The notes beneath the pieces were generated by a model that did no database searches, was not told the DNA's origin, and saw only the letters and a list, made by a program, of their open reading frames with translations. 64,000 nucleotides of DNA from Prochlorococcus sp. AG-347-J19 (lineage in GTDB: Bacteria; Cyanobacteriota; Cyanobacteriia; PCC-6307; Cyanobiaceae), in assembly GCA_003279015.1 (NCBI GenBank), contig QCBV01000001.1, forward strand, positions 1-64,000, written 5' to 3'. Of the stretch, positions 58,008 through 64,000 are shown piece after piece (position 1 is the stretch's first letter; each line of letters begins with the position of its first letter). Made by a program: the position numbers and the translations under genes.

Positions 58008-59546
58008 ATGAAACATAAATTTGCCTTTTTAAACTTATTTTTAGGATGTATTTCTATTTTATTATTAAACACAAAATTTACTTCTAATATCAAAGGAGAA
58101 GAATTGCAAAAGGTTGAACTCAAAAATGAAATTAAAAAAGGAAAATTTTTAATTGGTTTAAAGCAATATTTAGGTGGGTCGAATGACAGTTTTTCAAAAA
58201 AAAAGAATATCAATTTTATCACTGATAAAGGTTTTCTAAACTTGATATCGTCCAACGGTATTAAACATAAATCAAAAAAGATTAATATTAGCTGGGTGGA
58301 CATACCTATCAAAAATCCAAAAACAATCGAAAGAATTGTTTTTGGTCCTTTTGCTAGCTATGAATCAGCAAAAAAACAAGCAGAGAAACTTAAAGATAAA
58401 GGATTTGAGACTACTGTTGCTTACCCTAAAAATTGGGAAGTATGGATTCCATTTGAAGATGATCTGCCAGAGTTTGAATTAAAACATAAGATTTCCAGAA
58501 AAATAAAAAATTTTCAAATTACTCCTGTTCTTAGAAATGAATATAGTGTTATTAAACTTGAAGGACCTATACATATTTACGGTCAAGAGGAAATTAAAAT
58601 AAATGGTGTCAATTTTGGTAAAAATTTTTATTTAATAAAAGATTCATATGGAACTTGGACACTAGTTCAAAAAATTGAATTTGACGACTATTTGGCAGGT
58701 GTTTTGCCATATGAAATTGGACCGAATTCTCCTTTAGAAGCACTCAAGGCTCAAGCAGTTATTGCAAGAACTTGGGGAATATTTAATTCTGATAGATTTA
58801 ATATGGATAAATATCATTTATGTGTAAGCACTCAATGTCAAGTTTATAAGCCTTCTAAAATTTCAAATAAAAACCTACAAAAAGCTATAAATTCAACTTC
58901 AAATTTAATTCTCACTTATGGGAATCAACCAATAAATGCTTTTTACCATGGTTCTAATGGTGGAGTATCTGCTACCGCAGGCGAGTCTTGGCAAATTCAA
59001 GATTATTCTTATTTAAATTCAATCATTGATGGTTCAAAATCATTAAATAAAATTTTTAAACTTCCAATTTCAAATGAATCTGATTTAAATAAATTTTTAG
59101 ATTTTGATAAAGAACAGTTTTATGGGAGTAATCATTCTCTTTTTCGATGGAATAAGAAAATTTCTAGTATTGAAATTAAAGAAAAGTTAATTAAAAACAA
59201 ACTTATAAATATTAATGAAGATGTTTTGGATTTAAATTCTATTGAACGTGGTGTCAGTGGCAGAGTGACAAAATTGGAAATACAAACGGACAAAGTTAAT
59301 AAATCTATTGTTCTTGTTAAAGATGATATTCGACGGGTATTAAATTTTATACCTAGTAATTTGTTTACTATTAATAAATTAAGTGATGATTTATGGCTTT
59401 TGAGAGGAGGAGGCTTCGGTCATGGTGTAGGTTTATCTCAGTCAGGAGCAATTGAAATGGCCAAATTAGGATTCTCTTATGAACAAATATTGAATCATTA
59501 CTATCGAAATGCAAAACTGAAAAAATTTGAGATATTGTCTCAATGA
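58008..59546 (+). CDS. Secreted SPOR-like/SpoIID (LytB) domain protein
   Basis: A 512-residue protein with an N-terminal signal-like hydrophobic stretch (FAFLNLFLGCISILLL). Residues about 105-145 (IVFGPFASYESAKKQAEKLKDKGFE) resemble a SPOR domain, which binds denuded peptidoglycan. The C-terminal half is SpoIID/LytB: DDYLAGVLPYEIGPNSPLEALKAQAVIARTW, HGSNGGVSATAGE and GGGFGHGVGLSQSGAIEMAK. SpoIID is a lytic transglycosylase in Bacillus sporulation; relatives in non-sporulators probably act on the cell wall. It lies 27 bp before the MgdA-like gene on the same strand. Confidence 0.85.
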   Translation: MKHKFAFLNLFLGCISILLLNTKFTSNIKGEELQKVELKNEIKKGKFLIGLKQYLGGSNDSFSKKKNINFITDKGFLNLISSNGIKHKSKKINISWVDIPIKNPKTIERIVFGPFASYESAKKQAEKLKDKGFETTVAYPKNWEVWIPFEDDLPEFELKHKISRKIKNFQITPVLRNEYSVIKLEGPIHIYGQEEIKINGVNFGKNFYLIKDSYGTWTLVQKIEFDDYLAGVLPYEIGPNSPLEALKAQAVIARTWGIFNSDRFNMDKYHLCVSTQCQVYKPSKISNKNLQKAINSTSNLILTYGNQPINAFYHGSNGGVSATAGESWQIQDYSYLNSIIDGSKSLNKIFKLPISNESDLNKFLDFDKEQFYGSNHSLFRWNKKISSIEIKEKLIKNKLININEDVLDLNSIERGVSGRVTKLEIQTDKVNKSIVLVKDDIRRVLNFIPSNLFTINKLSDDLWLLRGGGFGHGVGLSQSGAIEMAKLGFSYEQILNHYYRNAKLKKFEILSQ

Positions 59547-59573
59547 AAGTTAAGTAATTAAAAATTTACTTTT

Positions 59574-60875
59574 ATGAGTAAGGGTTTTTATAAAAATAGA
59601 AGATTGAAGTCGTTTTTATTTCTTAGTGCTTGTTTTTTAGTAGCTTTTATTCCTCATGTTTACATTATCGAAAATTTCTTTTACATCATATTTACTCTTT
59701 CTTTTGTGATTGTTTTTTACGGTTTAATAGTTATTTCTAGAAATTTCAAAAGGAACAACATTTTAAATACTGTAAGCAGAAGAATTAGCAATAAAGAGTT
59801 ACCTTTGCTTGATATTTTAGTCGCAGCTAGAGATGAAGAGAATGTTATAGCAAGATTAGTTGAAAGATTATTTAGTTTAGATTATCCAACAAATAAATTA
59901 AATATTTACATAATCGATGATGGCAGTTCTGATAAGACTCCTTTAATTTTAGATCGATTATCTAGACAATATGACAAGCTAAAAGTCGTAAGTCGATCTC
60001 CAAATGCAGGAGGAGGAAAGTCAGGAGCTTTGAATTATGCCTTAAAGTTTACTCATGGTGAATGGTTGTTAGTTTTGGATGCTGATGCTGAATTAAAACA
60101 AGATTCTTTGGTAAGGTTATTTAGGTTTGTAGAAGAGGGTGATTGGTCTGCAGTACAACTAAGAAAATCAGTAACAAATGTAAGTAAGAATTTTTTAACT
60201 TCCTGTCAGTCAATGGAGATGGCTATGGACGCAATCTTTCAATATGGAAGATTATCAGTTGCTGGAGTTTCTGAATTAAGGGGAAATGGCCAATTAATTA
60301 AAAAAGAAACATTATTGGAATGTGGTTCTTTTAATGAAGATACAGTTACAGATGATCTTGATTTGAGTTTAAGATTATTATTATCAAAATCTAGAATTGG
60401 AATTTTATGGGATCCTCCAGTCATGGAAGAAGCAGTTGAGAATTTAAATGCTTTATTAGCGCAAAGACAAAGATGGGCAGAGGGGGGTTTGCAAAGATTC
60501 TTTGATTATGGAGATCAGTTATTCACTAATAAAATTGATTATTTGCAGAAATTTGATTTAACTTACTTTTTCATCTTGCAATATGCACTACCAATCATTT
60601 CAATTTTTGATTTAGTTTTCAGTATTGCTTTATTAGATTCACCAATTTACTGGCCTATTTCATTTACAGCTTTTATGTTATCTGGAATTGCTTTTTGGTA
60701 CGGATCTTCTTGTAAAAGCGAAGTGCCTGTATTACAAAAAAGCAATTTTTTAATGGTTTTTGTATCGGTTTTTTATTTATCACATTGGTTTTTAGTAATC
60801 CCTTGGGTAACAATAAAGATGTCTATTTTTCCCAAAAAGATACTCTGGCGAAAAACTCTTCATACTGGAGTTTAA
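59574..60875 (+). CDS. mgdA: GT2 glycosyltransferase, probable monoglucosyldiacylglycerol synthase
   Basis: A 433-residue membrane GT2 with two N-terminal and two to three C-terminal helices. Catalytic motifs: DDG at 115-117, DAD at 169-171, TDDLD at 259-263 and QRQRW at 297-301. Blocks GGGKSGALNYAL, ELRGNGQLIK and RWAEGGLQRFFDY resemble cyanobacterial MgdA (Synechocystis Sll1377 type), which glucosylates diacylglycerol as the first step to galactolipids. Other processive GT2 enzymes are the alternative. Only 1 bp separates its stop from convergent dnaX. Confidence 0.75.
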   Translation: MSKGFYKNRRLKSFLFLSACFLVAFIPHVYIIENFFYIIFTLSFVIVFYGLIVISRNFKRNNILNTVSRRISNKELPLLDILVAARDEENVIARLVERLFSLDYPTNKLNIYIIDDGSSDKTPLILDRLSRQYDKLKVVSRSPNAGGGKSGALNYALKFTHGEWLLVLDADAELKQDSLVRLFRFVEEGDWSAVQLRKSVTNVSKNFLTSCQSMEMAMDAIFQYGRLSVAGVSELRGNGQLIKKETLLECGSFNEDTVTDDLDLSLRLLLSKSRIGILWDPPVMEEAVENLNALLAQRQRWAEGGLQRFFDYGDQLFTNKIDYLQKFDLTYFFILQYALPIISIFDLVFSIALLDSPIYWPISFTAFMLSGIAFWYGSSCKSEVPVLQKSNFLMVFVSVFYLSHWFLVIPWVTIKMSIFPKKILWRKTLHTGV

Positions 60876-60876
60876 T

Positions 60877-62637
60877 TTATTCATCAAGGTCTATAACTTC
60901 TCCATTAAAAAAATTTGCTAAGTTTTTTGAACTATCGTCATAGGTTTCCCCGTTAGATATTTTTGTTGACGAATTAGTTTTTGGTTCTATTTTTTTTATT
61001 GGTCGGAAATTGTTTACTTCATTTTGGGTTATTTCTGGAGTGTTTGTTGGATTACTTTTATTTAATTGTTTGGTTGAAAAATAAAGTATTATTCCATCTC
61101 CAAATATCTTTTTAACAGTATTTTCAATTAAAACTTTTCTGCTTTTTATCATATTTTCCCAGTTTGGAGATAATGCAATTGTGATTTTCTCTGAATCAAA
61201 ACTTTCAAGTTCGGCTTGTTGAGAAAGTAACATTCTTGTTGATGGTAACTCTAATTTAGAAAGAATTAATTCCCATTTATCTTTTAAATTATTTGATCCA
61301 AGATTATTTTGGTTATTGTCAGAAATATTTTCCATACTTTCTTTTTCAAGAACGTTAAATTTTTCTAATTTTTCCTCTTTTTTTTCGATCAATACCTTAT
61401 GAGTTATCTCTTCTTGGATACTTGGTTTTGGAATCTCATCTGAAATATTGTCTCTATTAATTGGAATGTTTTTTCTACTTTCATGCTTCTCCTCAGTTGT
61501 ATAATTTTTACTTTCTTTTTTATTTTCAAAACTATTTATTTCTTGACTATCTAGAAGACCAGTTAAATGTATTTCAAACCAAAGCCTTGGATTATCACTT
61601 GATTTGATTTGATACTCAATATTTCTCAGATTATTATGCCAATTAATTATTGTTGATTTATTTATTGTTTTTGAGATTTTATCTAACTCATCTCGAAATT
61701 CATCAGACGTATAATAAAGATCTGAATATTTATTATTTGTAGTGTGTAATAGTAGATCTCTTGTTATATTCAATAATCCGATAATTATTTGAAGAGGTTC
61801 GATTCCGGCATTATATAATTTGTTGCAGGTGATAATTAATGATTCTGGATTATTCTCAACCAATGATTTAATCAGATTTGTTAATTCATGTTCTGATATT
61901 TCTCCTAGGAGGTTTTGGATATTATTTATTGTTATCCCTTCTGGTAAAAGATTTAATTGTTCAAGGAGGCTTTGTGCATCTCTCATGCCTCCATTAGATC
62001 TTTTTGCAATCATTTTTAACGCCTGAACTTCGTACTCAATGGATTCTTTTTCGGCGATTTCTGATAAATGTTGAAAAATATCACTTGGGCTTATTCTTCT
62101 AAAATCAAACTTTTGGCATCTACTTTTTATTGTATTCAATACTCTCTCAGGATTTGTCGTCGCAAGGATAAATACAACTCTTGAGGGCGGTTCTTCAATA
62201 GTTTTTAGTAAAGCATTTGAAGCTGCCGTTGAAAGCATATGACATTCATCAATAACATATACTTTCCATCTCGCTTGAGTAGGTGCAAATCGCGCTCTTT
62301 CTATAATTTCTCTTATATTTTCTACTCCAGTATTTGATGCTGCATCGATCTCGATAATATCTAGAGCGCTCCCATCTGTAATTTGTCTACATAAGTCACA
62401 TTTACAACAAGGAGTTATCGTGGGTTGGTCGAATGTCTGGCAATTTAGAGATTTTGCAAATATTCTTGCACTTGATGTTTTTCCAGTGCCTCTTGGACCA
62501 TTAAAAAGATATGCAGGAGCAATTTTTTTTGTTAGTAGTGCTTGTTTGAGTGTAATGGATATAAATTTTTGCCCAACTAGTTCATCTAAGCTGTTTGGTC
62601 TATATTTTTGATGAAAAGGCTTATGTATATTTGGCAT
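60877..62637 (-). CDS. dnaX: DNA polymerase III gamma/tau subunit
   Basis: DnaX forms the clamp loader. The AAA+ core (about residues 1-370) has the KYRPNSLDELVGQ start, Walker A GPRGTGKTSSARIFA, zinc module CCKCDLCRQI, VIDECHMLS (Walker B), and ATTNPERVLNTIKSRCQKF. Residues 375-480 are a Lys/Glu/Ser-rich linker, followed by a short C-terminal domain. The 586-residue chain is intein-free. An A8 run at codons 418-420 could give a shorter gamma-like product by slippage. It lies 56 bp downstream of clpX on the same strand. Confidence 0.95.
   Translation of the reverse strand: MPNIHKPFHQKYRPNSLDELVGQKFISITLKQALLTKKIAPAYLFNGPRGTGKTSSARIFAKSLNCQTFDQPTITPCCKCDLCRQITDGSALDIIEIDAASNTGVENIREIIERARFAPTQARWKVYVIDECHMLSTAASNALLKTIEEPPSRVVFILATTNPERVLNTIKSRCQKFDFRRISPSDIFQHLSEIAEKESIEYEVQALKMIAKRSNGGMRDAQSLLEQLNLLPEGITINNIQNLLGEISEHELTNLIKSLVENNPESLIITCNKLYNAGIEPLQIIIGLLNITRDLLLHTTNNKYSDLYYTSDEFRDELDKISKTINKSTIINWHNNLRNIEYQIKSSDNPRLWFEIHLTGLLDSQEINSFENKKESKNYTTEEKHESRKNIPINRDNISDEIPKPSIQEEITHKVLIEKKEEKLEKFNVLEKESMENISDNNQNNLGSNNLKDKWELILSKLELPSTRMLLSQQAELESFDSEKITIALSPNWENMIKSRKVLIENTVKKIFGDGIILYFSTKQLNKSNPTNTPEITQNEVNNFRPIKKIEPKTNSSTKISNGETYDDSSKNLANFFNGEVIDLDE
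61375..61386 (-). other. A8 slippage-prone run within dnaX
   Basis: Codons 418-421 read GAA AAA AAA GAG, giving eight A in a row. A shift to the -1 frame ends at TAA after 427 residues; a +1 shift ends at TAG after about 423. Both lengths are close to the 431-residue gamma subunit of Escherichia coli. There is no Shine-Dalgarno stimulator that I can see upstream, so any event would more likely be transcriptional slippage. Confidence 0.4.
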
Positions 62638-62693
62638 TTATTTTTCATTAATAAGAAAAATTTGGGATTCAATTAAAAAATTAAACTCTAATT

Positions 62694-64000
62694 TTATGCA
62701 GACTCTTTAATGATTCTTTTTGATCCTGAAGGTAGTTTAACAATTTTAGATGAGAACAAATTATCTACCATTTTTTTCGTAATTGTGAATTCTTTTATAT
62801 TTTCTTCAGAAGGCAAAGTGTACATTATGTCTAGCATTAGTTCTTCAATTATTGATCTTAATGCTCTTGCACCTGTTTTTCTTTTATATGCTTCATTTGC
62901 TATCGCTGCAACAGAATCGGGCTCAAATGATAATTCAACATTATCCATACTTAGCAAAGTTTTGAATTGCTTTACTAATGCATCTCTTGGTTGAGTCAAA
63001 ATAGATTCTAACGTTTCTTTAGTAAGACGATCTAATACAGCACAAACCGGAATTCTTCCAATAAATTCTGGAATTAGGCCATATTTTACTAGGTCATCTA
63101 ATTCTAAATTTTTCAGGGAATCTCTTGGCTCTATTGTTTTTTTTGTATCAACTTTGTTTTGCTCTGAATTGGTGGTAAATCCTATAGAGTGTTTACCCAT
63201 ACGCTTTTGAACGATATCCTCTAAACCTATAAAAGCTCCCCCGCAAATAAATAATATTTGACTCGTATCAATTTGGATGCAGTCATGATAAGGATGTTTT
63301 CTTCCGCCTTGAGGTGGAACATTAGCAATTGTTCCTTCAAGCATTTTTAATAATGCTTGCTGTACTCCTTCTCCAGAGACATCTCTAGTAATTGAAGGAT
63401 TCTCGCTTTTTCTTGCAATTTTGTCTATTTCATCAATATAAATAATTCCTTTTTGAGCTAGTTCTACATTCATTTCAGATTTCTGTAGAAGTCTTAAAAG
63501 TATGTTTTCAACATCCTCACCAACATATCCAGCTTCTGTCAAAGTCGTTGCATCAGCTACTGCAAAAGGAACATCTAGAAACTCTGCTAAAGTTTGCGCT
63601 AATAATGTTTTTCCACTTCCAGTAGGACCGATGAGTAAAATATTTGATTTGTGTAATTTAGTTTTTTGTGAATCTGTTGAATTTGTTGAATTGCTATTTT
63701 TACTGTCTTCTTTAACTTTCCAAGCTAATCGCTTGTAGTGATTGTATACGGCTACTGATAATATTTTTTTTGCAGATTCTTGTCCAACAACTTGATTATC
63801 TAGAAAACTTTTAATTTCTAATGGCTTAGGAATTGAGGTTAATTCTAAAGGAACAGATTTTTTGGGATTATCAGTTGGTAATTTCTTTTTTACTTGAGGA
63901 GAGTTGCTTGTGTTCGCTTGATTATCAAGTAGTTCTTCATCGAGAATTTCATTACAAAGATCTATGCACTCATCACAGATATAAACCCCAGGACCAGCTA
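62694..64000 (-). CDS. clpX: ATP-dependent Clp protease ATP-binding subunit ClpX, 5' end cut by window edge
   Basis: ClpX is the AAA+ unfoldase that feeds ClpP. The frame is open to the window end; the last visible N-terminal part is [15 protein letters not shown], the second half of the C4 zinc finger, so roughly 30 residues are missing. The ATPase has [18 protein letters not shown] (Walker A, about 63,600), [32 protein letters not shown] (Walker B), [18 protein letters not shown] and [11 protein letters not shown] (sensor/pore region). A Ser/Asn/Thr-rich insert ([14 protein letters not shown]) precedes Walker A. dnaX follows after 56 bp. Confidence 0.97.
   Translation of the reverse strand, partial: AGPGVYICDECIDLCNEILDEELLDNQANTSNSPQVKKKLPTDNPKKSVPLELTSIPKPLEIKSFLDNQVVGQESAKKILSVAVYNHYKRLAWKVKEDSKNSNSTNSTDSQKTKLHKSNILLIGPTGSGKTLLAQTLAEFLDVPFAVADATTLTEAGYVGEDVENILLRLLQKSEMNVELAQKGIIYIDEIDKIARKSENPSITRDVSGEGVQQALLKMLEGTIANVPPQGGRKHPYHDCIQIDTSQILFICGGAFIGLEDIVQKRMGKHSIGFTTNSEQNKVDTKKTIEPRDSLKNLELDDLVKYGLIPEFIGRIPVCAVLDRLTKETLESILTQPRDALVKQFKTLLSMDNVELSFEPDSVAAIANEAYKRKTGARALRSIIEELMLDIMYTLPSEENIKEFTITKKMVDNLFSSKIVKLPSGSKRIIKESA

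Overview
The window is a low-GC, gene-dense stretch of a cyanobacterial chromosome. It most resembles a high-light-adapted Prochlorococcus (HL clade). The reasons are strong AT bias in coding and non-coding DNA, very short spacers with no gene-free stretch over 300 bp, and a distinctive gene set: sulfolipid genes sqdB-sqdX, an MgdA-type glucolipid synthase, a Ycf37-like TPR protein, Ycf21-type chorismate lyase, dnaK2, a group 2 sigma factor and a DUF3134 protein. The clade assignment is inference from reading, not from a search. No insertion sequence, CRISPR array, rRNA or prophage was seen. There is one tRNA gene, tRNA-Val(UAC).

Layout. 0-7.5 kb: 3' part of uvrA, a sucrose-phosphate-synthase-like glycosyltransferase, mraY, small conserved proteins and argG. 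7.5-18 kb: rpsF, aroE, dnaK, an FAD amino-acid oxidase, purU, a ClC exchanger, acnB and a class I DAHP synthase. 18-24 kb: a phytol/dolichol kinase-like membrane protein, a group 2 sigma factor, ppk, an MFS transporter and cobA. 24-35 kb: a long leftward run, mazG-speE-speB-gcvT-aspS-pyrG-queE-queC-pabB-pabC. 35-39 kb: tRNA-Val, an IscA-like protein, valS and a TVP38/DedA-type membrane protein. 38.9-42.2 kb is the most accessory-looking stretch: a 50-residue ORF, a T4-phage-type ATP-dependent DNA ligase, a small membrane-anchored protein, a SprT-like zinc metalloprotein and a charged low-complexity protein. 42.1-47.6 kb: chorismate lyase, mnmG, dnaB, rplI and a fatty-acid desaturase. 47.7-53.4 kb: an HTH-like protein, a PLP lyase, gcvH, gcvP and an 82-residue protein. 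53.4-58 kb: sqdX, sqdB, thiG, ycf37-like, rplT and rpmI. 58-64 kb: a SPOR/SpoIID protein, an mgdA-like glycosyltransferase, dnaX and the 3' part of clpX.

How the genes work together. The window gathers pieces of membrane-lipid synthesis that need no phosphate (sqdB/sqdX and mgdA), the glycine cleavage system (gcvH-gcvP, with gcvT 19 kb away), polyamine synthesis (speB, speE), chorismate use (aroE, DAHP synthase, pabB/pabC, chorismate lyase), and 7-deazaguanine synthesis (queE/queC, co-directional with pabB/pabC). Convergent neighbours often overlap by 4-67 bp, a sign of genome compaction.

The observations most worth following are the T4-type DNA ligase in a cellular setting, an A8 slip site in dnaX placed to yield a gamma-sized product, the 50-residue ORF with a Fur-like box in front of it, the apparent absence of the phosphatase half of the sucrose enzyme, and the que-pab gene run.
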